Source: Providencia alcalifaciens (lineage in GTDB: Bacteria; Pseudomonadota; Gammaproteobacteria; Enterobacterales; Enterobacteriaceae). Taken from it: 64,000 nt of DNA. This document shows positions 35,618-45,700 of the stretch, in pieces. A program made the position numbers and the translations under genes. Numbering within the stretch: the stretch's first letter is position 1; every line of letters begins with the position of its first letter. Under the pieces are notes generated by a model. That model was not told the origin of the DNA, made no database searches, and saw nothing but the letters and a program-made list of their open reading frames with translations. Location of the stretch: positions 2,232,001 to 2,296,000 of the forward strand of contig NZ_OU659204.1 of the NCBI RefSeq assembly GCF_915403165.1. The letters run 5' to 3'.

Positions 35618-36595
35618 TTATTTTTTCAAAAACGGTAAAATATGGCTCATTAACTGCTCAGGGCACTCTTCCGTCACGAAATGACCACACTCCCCAAGTA
35701 TCGCTCCTTGTAATTGGGTTGCTCGTCCCTGTAATGTCAATTGCGGTGCATCTCGGGTTGCCTGATCCGCCCCTATCGCCAATACCGGCATGGTGAGCTT
35801 TTTCTGCGCTCGCTGTTTATTTTGCTCAATCGTCTGTGGAATAGCGCGATAATAGGCAAACCCAGCTCGCAGTCCACCCGGTGAAGCATACGCATCAATA
35901 TACGTCTGCGCGGCAACGCGATCACGGCGATAGGCCCAATTATCAAAAATAAAATTAAGATACTCGCGCTCTTTACCTGCCGTCAGCGTTTCCGGTAAAT
36001 CACGCACTTGGTTAAACATAAAATGCCAGAGGAAAATATTCTCTTCAGGATCCACAAAAATACTCGGTGCTGGCGCTAACCCTGGAATAACCGCTTCTGT
36101 TAAGGCTATCTTTTTCACGTCGTCGGGATAATCACTTGCCAGCGCATACCCCACCCACATGCCAATATCATGCCCTATCACCGAATAGTGAGTATGGCCA
36201 AGTTGCTTCATCATTTCGTGCAATGTGGTTGCGGCAGCCCCCGTATCATAGCCACTGTCTGGCTTATCCGAATACCCTGTTCCTAGTGGATCGACTGCAA
36301 TAGCGGTATAACCATTAGCAGCAAGCTCCGTCATCACATAACGCCATGTATACCAGGTCTGTGGCCAGCCGGGGATCAATAGGACAGGCTCCCCTTCCCC
36401 TGCGGTCACATAGTGAAGGCGCTGCCCGTTCACTTTCACATAATGATGTTTAAAGTTGGCTTCGTTCGCTTCAATGGTTGGAAGCGTAGCACTTACAACT
36501 GATTGAGTTAGGTTTCCTGCTGCTAACGTAGTAGTTGCCTGCAAAGAGAACGTCATCAGGGAAACGAGCAACACCTTTTTCAATACCGAATTCAT
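35618..36595 (-). CDS. Secreted alpha/beta hydrolase, epoxide hydrolase/dehalogenase type
   Basis: 325 aa. A signal peptide (MNSVLKKVLLVSLMTFSLQATTTLAA) points to the periplasm. The oxyanion region is LIPGWPQTWYTW, the nucleophile elbow VIGHDIGMWVG carries Asp143 rather than Ser, and the C-terminal His is in GECGHFVTEECPE. Asp as nucleophile is typical of epoxide hydrolases and haloalkane dehalogenases. ATG 36595 is chosen because of TAGGAATAAAT before it and the signal peptide; the open frame starts at 36667. It is divergent from the TetR gene, with operator-like repeats between them. Confidence 0.88.
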   Translation of the reverse strand: MNSVLKKVLLVSLMTFSLQATTTLAAGNLTQSVVSATLPTIEANEANFKHHYVKVNGQRLHYVTAGEGEPVLLIPGWPQTWYTWRYVMTELAANGYTAIAVDPLGTGYSDKPDSGYDTGAAATTLHEMMKQLGHTHYSVIGHDIGMWVGYALASDYPDDVKKIALTEAVIPGLAPAPSIFVDPEENIFLWHFMFNQVRDLPETLTAGKEREYLNFIFDNWAYRRDRVAAQTYIDAYASPGGLRAGFAYYRAIPQTIEQNKQRAQKKLTMPVLAIGADQATRDAPQLTLQGRATQLQGAILGECGHFVTEECPEQLMSHILPFLKK

Positions 36596-36655
36596 ATTTA
36601 TTCCTACGCTTTTATGTGAGTAAAAAAGCCACTCATTCACGAGTTGCATTAATTG

Positions 36656-36737
36656 TTTGTCGATCAATAATGAATAGATTAAAGGCTATTTTAATTCTTT
36701 GTCAATCGATAAATAATATTATTTGTCATTCGACAAA
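36656..36737. promoter_or_regulatory. Triple operator-like repeats between hydrolase and TetR genes
   Basis: Three copies of a TTTGTC-based element: TTTGTCGATCAAT (36656-36668), TTTGTCAATCGAT (36698-36710) and TTTGTCATTCGACAAA (36722-36737, a perfect TTTGTC/GACAAA palindrome). They cover the shared promoter region and are likely binding sites of the adjacent TetR-family protein. Confidence 0.6.
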
Positions 36738-36781
36738 GAAGTGATACTATGAGTGCATTATCATTCAGAGGAGCATTTGTT

Positions 36782-37390
36782 ATGGCGGGAAGACCGAGAG
36801 AATTCGACCGAGACGCAGCATTGAATAAAGCTAAGCTTGTCTTTTGGCAGCGCGGTTATGAAGGCACGTCGATATCAGATTTAGTTTCTGCTCTGGGCAT
36901 CGCTTCTGCTCGCATTTATGCGGCATTTGGCTCGAAAGAAAACCTATTTCGCGAAGCTATCGCCCTGTATTTGAGCCAAGAAGGGGCTTTTGCTGAAACT
37001 GCGTTACAAGAGCCCAATACGCGTCTAGCGATAGCGCAGTTACTAACCCAAGCTGTCGAAACTTACACCCAGCAAACGCATCCACAGGGATGCATGGTGG
37101 TTTTATCACTGACTAACTATGCCAGTGAAAATGAAAACATTATGTCTTGGCTGGCGAGTTACCGGAAAACCCGTACTACCGCCATCATAAAACGTTTAAA
37201 TGAGGGAGTAACTCAAGGGGATTTACCCAAAGAAACGGACACGCAAGCACTTGGCGATTATATCTCAACACTCTTTCACGGCATTTCGATTCAAGCTCGC
37301 GACGGGGTGAGTAAAGCTCAGTTGCTCGCGATGGTTAACGTTGCGATGACAGGGTTTGATTCCTTTATCTCAACATCAACTGCCCACTGA
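36782..37390 (+). CDS. TetR/AcrR family repressor
   Basis: 202 aa. The N-terminal helix-turn-helix is AALNKAKLVFWQRGYEGTSISDLVSALGIASARIYAAFGSKENLF (about 10-54). The ligand domain contains the HPQGCMVV pattern seen in the TetR_C_16/YxaF-like group. It starts MAGRPREFDRD at ATG 36782, with GAGGAG 8 bp upstream; an in-frame ATG at 36749 is less likely. It lies divergent to the secreted hydrolase and 31 bp upstream of the SGNH esterase gene, so it probably controls both. The inducer is unknown. Confidence 0.88.
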   Translation: MAGRPREFDRDAALNKAKLVFWQRGYEGTSISDLVSALGIASARIYAAFGSKENLFREAIALYLSQEGAFAETALQEPNTRLAIAQLLTQAVETYTQQTHPQGCMVVLSLTNYASENENIMSWLASYRKTRTTAIIKRLNEGVTQGDLPKETDTQALGDYISTLFHGISIQARDGVSKAQLLAMVNVAMTGFDSFISTSTAH

Positions 37391-37421
37391 TTATAAATTT
37401 CAATTTTAGGAAAAAATCGCT

Positions 37422-38603
37422 ATGTCCTCATTCGGTTCATCTCTCAGTCATACATGGGTTTGCACATGGCTTTCAACATCTCAACCCACCACCGGTGAGG
37501 CACTTCCGTTTCCGTTGGAGATCCCAACCTTATTGAATAACCAAACCCTACAACAAACACTGCGAATCACATTAGGCGGACAACAATTACGCCTGGTGTT
37601 TTCCAATCGTTATGGCACCCAACCCTTAGTGCTGGGTGAGAATGCCATTGCTGTAAAATCGCTATCTGGTAAGTCATGGAATGCGCCTGTTCTGTTTAAT
37701 GGGCAATCTCGTGTTTCTATCCCTGTAGGGCAAGTGTTGTACAGTGATGAAATTATCCATCCCATTGACGATTTGTCTGAAATCACACTGCGAACCTATC
37801 TACCGGATCCTACGCTTGTAGAGACCTTTCATTGGGATGCACGACATTATTCTCAATTAACATCGGGTAACAGCGTTCATTCCAAAACGACAAAAGAAAG
37901 CCTACCAATTAGTTCACGTTTATTATTAGAGGCTGTTGAAATTCAGAATCAGGCACCAAGCCAAGCGATTGTTGTCATTGGCGATTCCATGGTGGATGGC
38001 AATGGTGTCGAAATGGGAGCTTATCACCGTTGGGTGGATTTTTTTGCTGAGCGTGCCGTTTCTCAACACACTTCGGTGATCAATGCGGGGCAATCGGGCT
38101 CCCGTTTACTCAAAGATGGAATTGGGATCAGTACATTATCTCGCTTTACTCGGGATGTTATTGAGCAAGCTGGCGTAACCACATGCATTGTACAAGTGGG
38201 TCTCAATGATATTGGGCTTGCACAAACCGCCCTAGCGCCTGCGGATATGACACCTTCTGCTAGCCAACTGATTGAAGGTTATCGTCAATTACTTGATATA
38301 GCGCATCAGCATAATATTCGCGTCGTCGGTGTCACGCTTGTTCCGCTACGTTGTACAGCCGAATATGGATTAGAGAACTTCTATACCCCTGAGAAAGAAG
38401 TTATTCGCCAAGAAGTGAACGAATGGGTACGCACCAGCAATGAATTTGACGCATTGATTGACAGTGAACAACTTGTGCGCGACTCACAAAATCCTCAACA
38501 ATTAGCATTAATCTATGATTCTGGGGATCATCTCCACCTTAACCACGCAGGGCATCTGTTGGTTGCGGATTCAATTTCCTTTGATGCTGTTGTTGGGGTT
38601 TAA
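37422..38603 (+). CDS. SGNH/GDSL hydrolase family esterase
   Basis: 393 aa, no signal peptide. A beta-rich N-terminal domain (about 1-175, with LRITLGGQQLRLVFSNRYG) precedes an SGNH domain. Block I is VVIGDSMVDG (Ser189), block II NAGQSGSR, block III QVGLNDIG (Asn262) and block V SGDHLHLNHAGH (Asp369, His372). This two-domain layout is typical of carbohydrate or polyketide esterases annotated as lysophospholipase-like. Substrate unknown. It lies downstream of the TetR gene, with AGGAAAAAATCGCT before ATG 37422, and likely forms an operon with it. Confidence 0.88.
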   Translation: MSSFGSSLSHTWVCTWLSTSQPTTGEALPFPLEIPTLLNNQTLQQTLRITLGGQQLRLVFSNRYGTQPLVLGENAIAVKSLSGKSWNAPVLFNGQSRVSIPVGQVLYSDEIIHPIDDLSEITLRTYLPDPTLVETFHWDARHYSQLTSGNSVHSKTTKESLPISSRLLLEAVEIQNQAPSQAIVVIGDSMVDGNGVEMGAYHRWVDFFAERAVSQHTSVINAGQSGSRLLKDGIGISTLSRFTRDVIEQAGVTTCIVQVGLNDIGLAQTALAPADMTPSASQLIEGYRQLLDIAHQHNIRVVGVTLVPLRCTAEYGLENFYTPEKEVIRQEVNEWVRTSNEFDALIDSEQLVRDSQNPQQLALIYDSGDHLHLNHAGHLLVADSISFDAVVGV

Positions 38604-38628
38604 AACAGCCACTAGAGTTTAAAACCAC

Positions 38629-38662
38629 AGGCACGAGAATAGCTTTTCGTGCCTAATTATTC
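38629..38662 (+). terminator. Terminator after the SGNH hydrolase gene
   Basis: AGGCACGA, 10-nt loop, TCGTGCCT, then AATTATT. The T-run is weak. Confidence 0.6.
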
Positions 38663-38767
38663 CTCTATTCTTTGATACGGCTTAACATTATCTTCCGCCA
38701 CGCCATCATTCCCTATGTTACTATTCACCTACCTAATCCATCATCTAAAATAGCCTTGGATAACCGA

Positions 38768-39319
38768 ATGAGTGACCATTTTATCGGGAAATTTGAAGCC
38801 GAAATTAAGTTTAAATTACCCAATTCTGACACTTTTCTTAAGCAGCTTATCAATGACAATGCTGAAGCATTTACCGTCAATAATCATGAAGTTGATGACT
38901 TTTTTGACTATCCCGATGGGCAGTTAGCCGCGCAAAATATCAGTATGTCCGTGCGGGAGATGATACCGTCTGGGATCAAACTTTGGATAGTCAAAGGACC
39001 AAGCAGCTCAGAGTGTAAAGCGATTGATATTGCAGACTGCCAACATGTCAAAAATATGCTGACTACCTTGGGATATCAATGTTACCTAACGATTGCGAAA
39101 CAGCGCAGCATCTATTTTCTGGATGATATTCATATCACCATTGATTACTTAGAAGGTATTGGTTGGTTTGCTGAATTTGCGATTATGACGGACGATGAGA
39201 GCGAGCTAGACAACTTATACACAAAGTTACTGTCTACCGCGCAACACTATGGTTTTACGGAAGCATTAATTGAAACCCGCAGCTACAAGCAGATGTACCT
39301 AGAGAGTTTGGTGAAATAA
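38768..39319 (+). CDS. cyaB: Class IV adenylate cyclase (CYTH domain, CyaB-like)
   Basis: 183 aa CYTH-domain enzyme. The ExExK signature is FEAEIKFKL (Glu10, Glu12, Lys14). ISMSVREMIPSGIKLWIVKGP, AKQRSIYFLDDIHITIDYLEGIG, FAEFAIMTDDES and ETRSYKQ closely match the Aeromonas hydrophila AC2 and Yersinia pestis class IV cyclases. It should make cAMP from ATP, in addition to the usual class I CyaA. The frame is open from 38672, but ATG 38768 gives the family N-terminus (MSDHFIGKFEAE). It is a single gene, convergent with lolE. Confidence 0.88.
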   Translation: MSDHFIGKFEAEIKFKLPNSDTFLKQLINDNAEAFTVNNHEVDDFFDYPDGQLAAQNISMSVREMIPSGIKLWIVKGPSSSECKAIDIADCQHVKNMLTTLGYQCYLTIAKQRSIYFLDDIHITIDYLEGIGWFAEFAIMTDDESELDNLYTKLLSTAQHYGFTEALIETRSYKQMYLESLVK

Positions 39320-39348
39320 TATTGCGTTAACTATTATTAGAAGAAATG

Positions 39349-39374
39349 AGGCGCGACTGTTGCTACTCGCGCCT
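39349..39374. terminator. Hairpin between cyaB and lolE
   Basis: AGGCGCGA pairs with TCGCGCCT around a 10-nt loop between the convergent genes. The T-run is weak on both sides. Confidence 0.6.
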
Positions 39375-39380
39375 TGTTGA

Positions 39381-40628
39381 TTACTGACCGCTTAGAATTC
39401 GCGCCGGATCTAACTTACTTGCGCGTCTTGCTGGATACCAGCTGGCTAATAAGCTCAGAACAACCGTGGTGAACAGCACGTAAATCACGTCCATCACATG
39501 CAGTTCGGAAGGTAGGAAATCAATAAAGTAGACATCCCCTGATAAGATAGGATGACCGATAATCACTTCAAGTCCCTTAATCATCGTGGTTAAATTTAAG
39601 GAGATTAATACCCCCAGCACCACGCCGATAAGCGAACCAACCAGCCCTCCGATTAACCCATACCACAGGAAGATAGCGCGGATCTGTCTATCTTTTGCCC
39701 CTAATGTCCGCAGAACCGCAATATCGCTGCTTTTATCTTTGACGGCCATCACGAGCGTGGAGACGATATTAAAACAAGCGACCCCGATGACTAAAATCAT
39801 CGCCAAATACATGACACTGCGAACCACTTGAATGTCGTTATACATATAGCCGTAATCGCCTATCCAGCTTTTCACCACCACATGATGCATGGTTTTCAGC
39901 CCTGCGTCATACACCACTTTATCGGCTTCGAAAGGATCTTTAGCTTTAATTTCAAAGCCGCTAATGCCGTTTCCATAGCCAAGATATTCCTGTGCGTCCG
40001 CCAGCGGAACTAAGGCAAGCTGATGGTCGAGTAGTCCACTTAAGCGGAAAATCCCCGTCACTTGGACACGAATACGCTTAGGCTGCTGAATTTTCATGCT
40101 GTCATCGGTATTTGGGATCATAATCGTCACCCAATCCCCGACTTTCACATTCAGCGAATTCGCCACCCCTTGCCCTAAAATGATAGACTGCTTACCCGCT
40201 TCAAAATGTTGCCACGCATCATTTAAGATAAACTCAGGCAAGGCACTGACTTGGGATTCTGTTTCATGAGAAACACCCATAATCTGGATGGCTTTCAGGT
40301 TCGCGCCGCGCTCAAGTAGTCCCGTGAAATTCACATAGGGGCTAACCCCTTGAACACCCGGCGTTTTGCGGATCACATTTTGCGCGAACTCCCAATCCTG
40401 ATAAGGGGCTTCAACGGCGTAAATTTGCCCGTGAGGCACCACGGAAAGGACTCGGTTATTTAATTCTCGCTCAAAGCCATTCATGGCACTTAAGCCGATA
40501 ATTAATACCGCAACACCTAAAACAATCCCAAGGGTCGAGACAATCGACACCAAAGACACCATGCCTGTCCTACGGCGTCCTCGGCTAAATCGCAATGCCG
40601 CTAGTAGCGTCAGAGGCATTTTAATCAT
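39381..40628 (-). CDS. lolE: Lipoprotein-releasing ABC transporter permease LolE
   Basis: 415 aa inner-membrane subunit of LolCDE, which extracts outer-membrane lipoproteins for LolA. TM1 follows [20 protein letters not shown]; then a large periplasmic domain and three C-terminal helices (about 265-400) with the FtsX-type [19 protein letters not shown] coupling helix. [18 protein letters not shown] and VKSWIGDYG fall in the periplasmic domain. It ends [10 protein letters not shown]. The start codon at 40628 overlaps the lolD stop as TAATG, giving tight coupling. Confidence 0.96.
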   Translation of the reverse strand: MIKMPLTLLAALRFSRGRRRTGMVSLVSIVSTLGIVLGVAVLIIGLSAMNGFERELNNRVLSVVPHGQIYAVEAPYQDWEFAQNVIRKTPGVQGVSPYVNFTGLLERGANLKAIQIMGVSHETESQVSALPEFILNDAWQHFEAGKQSIILGQGVANSLNVKVGDWVTIMIPNTDDSMKIQQPKRIRVQVTGIFRLSGLLDHQLALVPLADAQEYLGYGNGISGFEIKAKDPFEADKVVYDAGLKTMHHVVVKSWIGDYGYMYNDIQVVRSVMYLAMILVIGVACFNIVSTLVMAVKDKSSDIAVLRTLGAKDRQIRAIFLWYGLIGGLVGSLIGVVLGVLISLNLTTMIKGLEVIIGHPILSGDVYFIDFLPSELHVMDVIYVLFTTVVLSLLASWYPARRASKLDPARILSGQ

Positions 40629-41329
40629 TACATTGCCCCCAACGTAATTTCCTGTTGAAGATGACCATCACGCATTTCTAAACGACGGGATAGACGACTC
40701 GCCAGTTTCATATCATGGGTGACCACTAAAAATGCCGTTTTTTGCTTACGGTTTAACTCACCCAATAATTCAAAAATAGCATCCGCATTACGCAAATCGA
40801 GGTTACCTGTTGGTTCATCTGCCAGCACTAACGCAGGGTCATTCACCAATGCACGAGCAATAGCGACACGTTGACGCTCACCACCAGATAATTCAGATGG
40901 ACGGTGATTGGCTCGGTGCTCTAACCCTACCGCTTTTAACATTTCGGTGGCTTTCGCAAACGCCGTTGCTTTCGCCACACCGCCAATTAACAGCGGCATC
41001 GCCACATTTTCCAGTGCCGTAAAATCAGGCAATAAATGGTGGAATTGATAAATAAAACCGAGGTCTTTATTACGAATTGCCGCACGGGCGTCGGAAGAAA
41101 GCTGGTTAATCTGCTGCCCACGAAAAATAACATTTCCTTGAGATGGCGTATCTAACCCGCCAAGTAAGTGTAATAAGGTACTTTTACCGGAACCTGAGCT
41201 ACCCACGATAGCCATGGTTTCGCCTTCATTCATCGTGAAGCTGACATTCTTTAACACTTCTGTGGAGAGTGTGCCTTCTTGATAAATTTTGCTTAAATGT
41301 TCACAGACCAGAAGTGGTTGGTTATTCAT
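40628..41329 (-). CDS. lolD: Lipoprotein-releasing system ATP-binding protein LolD
   Basis: 233 aa ABC ATPase that powers LolCE. Walker A is GSSGSGKST, followed by [14 protein letters not shown]; the Q-loop/LolD-specific region is [24 protein letters not shown]; the signature is LSGGERQR and Walker B is [15 protein letters not shown] 41329 ([19 protein letters not shown]) matches the E. coli start; the frame is open to 41365. It overlaps the end of lolC by 8 bp and the start of lolE by 1-3 bp, so lolCDE is one translationally coupled operon. Confidence 0.97.
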   Translation of the reverse strand: MNNQPLLVCEHLSKIYQEGTLSTEVLKNVSFTMNEGETMAIVGSSGSGKSTLLHLLGGLDTPSQGNVIFRGQQINQLSSDARAAIRNKDLGFIYQFHHLLPDFTALENVAMPLLIGGVAKATAFAKATEMLKAVGLEHRANHRPSELSGGERQRVAIARALVNDPALVLADEPTGNLDLRNADAIFELLGELNRKQKTAFLVVTHDMKLASRLSRRLEMRDGHLQQEITLGAM

Positions 41330-42524
41330 ATCGTAAAGCCTCAGCAGGTTGTACCGCTGCCGCACGCCAAGAAGGATAAAGCGTCGCCAGCAAAGAAATC
41401 AGCATTGCGCACAGCGCAATAATTAAAATACCCGGATAGTCGAGTACAATCGGGAGTGCCACTCCCCGCGGTAATAAGCCAATTAACGGCATAATCACAT
41501 TTAATTGGCTCGACAGCAGCGTCCCCAGAACCGTACCAATTAATGTCCCGATAATGCCAGCACCCGCCCCTTGGATCATAAAGATAGTCAAAATTTTGCT
41601 ACGTTTGAGTCCCAAGGTTTTCAATATCGCCACTTCACCTTGTTTTTCCATGACTAATAAGGATAACGACGTAATGATGTTAAATGCCGCCACTGCGATA
41701 ATCAGGCTCAGCAGCAGGCCCATCATGTTTTTTTCCATTCTTACTGCTTGGAAAAATTCGCCTTTACGTTCACGCCAATCTGTCCAAACTAACCCTTCCG
41801 GCAATGTCTGTTTGCTCGCCACATCCACTTGCAGAGGTTCGTCCAGATATAAACGCCACCCAGTAATATTTCCGGTTGGGTAACGTAGCATTCGCGCTGC
41901 ATCAGGCTGAGCAACAATCAATTCGCTCGTATCCGCTTCACCATTAGTTTGAAAAATACCCGCAACCGTAAATAAACGCTGACTAGGTATACGCCCCATA
42001 GGGGTTAATTGACTCACCCCTGGAATAATCAAACGCACTTGATCGCCGCGTTTCACGCCAAGAGTTTCCGCCAGCCGATTACCAAGAAAAACGTTGTATT
42101 CCCCATCGATTAAATCATGGCGATCACCGCTTATCAGCTTATCGAGTAATAAGGAGGATTCATCGGAACGGATCCCCCCCATCATGCCCACCCCCACGTT
42201 AGACCGGCTTTGTAAAACCACTTCCGACTGAACAATCGGTTCGATTTTCTTAACGCCTTTGAGGTTTTTTAATTCCGTGACGGGGTGTTGATTGGGGTCG
42301 ATATTTCCAGTATTTGAGGTCAATATGGCCTGTGGCATATAGGCAAGTATGCTATCTTGTAACGAACGTTCAAAACCATTCATTACAGACGTCACGGTAA
42401 TCAATGCCGCAACACCAAGAGTTATGCCTATCGCCGACAAACTGGATACAAAACGTCCAAATTTATCGACCGCGCGCCCACGCATATAGCGCAGACCTAT
42501 AAAGAGTGAGACAGATTGATGCAT
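41322..42524 (-). CDS. lolC: Lipoprotein-releasing ABC transporter permease LolC
   Basis: 400 aa partner of Lol[26 protein letters not shown] is the family N-terminus, which fixes the start at ATG 42524 (frame open to 42602). The periplasmic domain includes the hook region around [18 protein letters not shown], used to recruit LolA in E. coli. The FtsX-like C-terminal part has [23 protein letters not shown] and [17 protein letters not shown]. It ends [18 protein letters not shown]. Divergent from mfd, as in E. coli. Confidence 0.96.
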   Translation of the reverse strand: MHQSVSLFIGLRYMRGRAVDKFGRFVSSLSAIGITLGVAALITVTSVMNGFERSLQDSILAYMPQAILTSNTGNIDPNQHPVTELKNLKGVKKIEPIVQSEVVLQSRSNVGVGMMGGIRSDESSLLLDKLISGDRHDLIDGEYNVFLGNRLAETLGVKRGDQVRLIIPGVSQLTPMGRIPSQRLFTVAGIFQTNGEADTSELIVAQPDAARMLRYPTGNITGWRLYLDEPLQVDVASKQTLPEGLVWTDWRERKGEFFQAVRMEKNMMGLLLSLIIAVAAFNIITSLSLLVMEKQGEVAILKTLGLKRSKILTIFMIQGAGAGIIGTLIGTVLGTLLSSQLNVIMPLIGLLPRGVALPIVLDYPGILIIALCAMLISLLATLYPSWRAAAVQPAEALRYE

Positions 42525-42751
42525 GAAAACGTAATGTCCCTGTTGCCAAAGCGAAGTGTTCAGGGATAATAAAGGGTACGATTGATGAATGGAACCACCC
42601 AACCGCGCTTTTGTGGTTTTTTTTATTATAAATACTATTTGTTTAGATCACTTTCAGACTACTCAATGAGTTCTGTGGGTTGTTTAATTAATTTTTAATT
42701 GCCTAACTAATCATTAATTAACTAGTTAGCTATGAGAAGCTGAATATTTCT

Positions 42752-45700
42752 ATGTCGTCAAATTATCGTTATGAACTGCCCAGTCGTGCTGGAGATGTCC
42801 GCCATTTAGGCTGCTTAATTGGTGCTGCAGGCCCCTTAGAATGCGCAGAAATGATTGAACGCCATCAAGGTCCTGTGGTGATTGTCACACGTGATATGCA
42901 AAACGCATTACGCGTTCGTGATGAACTTCAACAATTCACCCAACATCCTATAGAGACACTATCGGATTGGGAAACGTTACCCTACGATAATTTTTCGCCA
43001 CATCAAGAAATCATCTCTCACCGTTTGTCCACTCTATACCGCTTGCCAACGCTGCAAAAAGGGGCACTGATCCTCCCCGTTAATACCTTAATGCAGAAAG
43101 TGTGCCCTGCTGATTTTCTAACGGGACATGCCTTAGTGATGGCTAAAGGCGATAAGCTCTCGCGCGATAGCCTGCGAGACGAACTGGATAAAGCCGGATA
43201 CCGCCATGTTGAGCAAGTGCTTGAGCATGGTGAATATGCCATTCGCGGAGCATTACTCGACTTATTCCCAATGGGTAGCGACCTGCCATTTCGTATCGAC
43301 TTTTTTGATGATGAAATTGACAGCTTACGCACCTTTGACGTCGATACCCAACGCACCTTAGAAGAAGTCAGCGCAATAAACTTATTGCCTGCTCATGAAT
43401 TTCCGACCGATAAAGACGCTATCGAGCGTTTTCGTAGCCAATGGCGTGAACGTTTTGAAGTCCGCCGTGACCCGGAACATATATACCAGCAGGTGAGTAA
43501 AAATACTCTGCCAAGTGGGATTGAGTATTGGCAGCCACTGTTTTTCGCTGAGCCGTTGCCTTCTTTATTTGAATATTTACCCGCGAACACTCTGTTTGTT
43601 TCGCAAAATCTACAAGAACCCGCAGAGCGTTTCCAGCAAGATACTCAGCAGCGTTATGAAAGCCGTGGTGTTGACCCAATGCGCCCATTGCTTCCTCCTG
43701 CCGAGTTATGGTTAACCGTCGAACAACTGAATCAGAACTTAAAAAATTGGCCTCGGGTACAGTTGTCTACGGAAAAATTACCGAAGAAAGCGGCCAATAC
43801 CAATTTAGACTATCAGCCACTTCCAGATATTAGTACCCAAGGACAAAGTAAAAACCCACTGGAAAAACTGCGTCAGTTCACCGAACAGTTTGATGGCACC
43901 ATAGTGTTCTCCGTGGAAAGTGAAGGACGCCGTGAAACGGTGAGCGAATTACTCGCACGCCTAAAAATTCGCCCTGAAATTATCAATAATTATTTTGGTC
44001 AAACCCAAGACCGCTTTGCTATTACGATTGGCGCGGCTGAACATGGATTTATTCAACCAGAAAGCCATCGCGCCTTAATTTGCGAAAGTGATTTACTGGG
44101 TGAGCGAGTGGTACGCCGCCGCAGTGACCAACGCCGAACCATCAATACCGATATTCTTATTCGTAACCTTGCCGAGTTACGCCCAGGTCAACCCGTGGTT
44201 CATATTGAGCATGGTGTCGGTCGCTATCAAGGCTTAATCACCTTAGAAGCAGGTGGTATTCCTGCCGAGTATTTGATCCTCACCTACGCAGGCGAAGATA
44301 AACTGTATGTCCCTGTCTCTTCATTACATTTAATTAGCCGTTATGCTGGTGGTGCTGATGACAATGCGCCGCTGCATAAATTAGGTAGTGATAGCTGGGG
44401 ACGAGCTCGCCAAAAAGCGGCGGAAAAAGTGCGGGATGTGGCGGCTGAACTTCTGGATATTTATGCTCAACGCGCAGCTAAAGCAGGCTTCGCCTTCAAG
44501 CATGATAAAGAACAGTATCAGGAATTTTGCCAAGGTTTCCCATTCGAAACCACTACCGATCAAGAGATGGCGATTAACGCAGTATTGAGTGATATGTGCC
44601 AGCCGCTGGCAATGGATCGCTTAGTCTGTGGCGATGTGGGCTTTGGTAAAACTGAAGTCGCCATGCGCGCCGCATTTTTAGCCATCAACAATGATAAGCA
44701 AGTGGCGGTACTGGTTCCTACCACGCTATTAGCCCAGCAACATTATGATAATTTCCGCGACCGCTTTGCGAATTGGCCGGTACGTATCGAAATGCTATCG
44801 CGCTTTAAAACGGCCAAAGAGCAGCAACAAATTATTAGCGATACCGCAGAAGGCAAAGTGGATATTTTGATTGGTACCCATAAATTGCTACAAAGCGATA
44901 TTCAATGGAAAGATCTGGGTTTGCTGGTGGTAGATGAAGAGCACCGCTTCGGGGTTCGTCACAAAGAACGCATTAAAGCGATGCGCGCTGACGTGGATAT
45001 TCTGACCTTAACTGCGACGCCAATTCCACGTACCCTGAATATGGCAATGAGTGGTATGCGAGATTTATCGATTATCGCAACCCCACCTGCTCGCCGCTTA
45101 GCCGTAAAAACCTTTGTTCGCCAATATGATGATTTAGTGGTGCGAGAAGCGATTCTGCGAGAAACGTTACGCGGCGGTCAGGTTTATTATCTTTATAATG
45201 ATGTGGAAAATATCGAGAAAGCCAAAGCACGCCTTGAAGCCTTAGTGCCCGAAGCGCGATTTGTTGTGGGTCACGGACAGATGCGTGAGCGCGAACTTGA
45301 GAGGGTCATGACGGACTTCCACCATCAACGGTTTAATGTCCTGATCTGCACCACGATTATTGAAACAGGTATTGATATCCCAACAGCAAATACCATTATT
45401 ATTGAACGTGCTGACCACTTTGGTTTAGCTCAATTACATCAGCTACGCGGTCGTGTGGGTCGTTCCCATCACCAAGCTTATGCTTACCTGCTGACACCGC
45501 ATCCAAAAGCCATGACCACCGATGCACAAAAACGCCTTGAAGCAATTTCATCCCTTGAAGATTTAGGGGCTGGGTTTGCGCTGGCGACCCATGACCTTGA
45601 AATTCGAGGTGCTGGCGAGCTATTGGGTGAAGACCAAAGCGGGCAGATGACCACCATCGGTTTCACCTTATATATGGAGTTACTCGAAAGTGCGGTGGAT

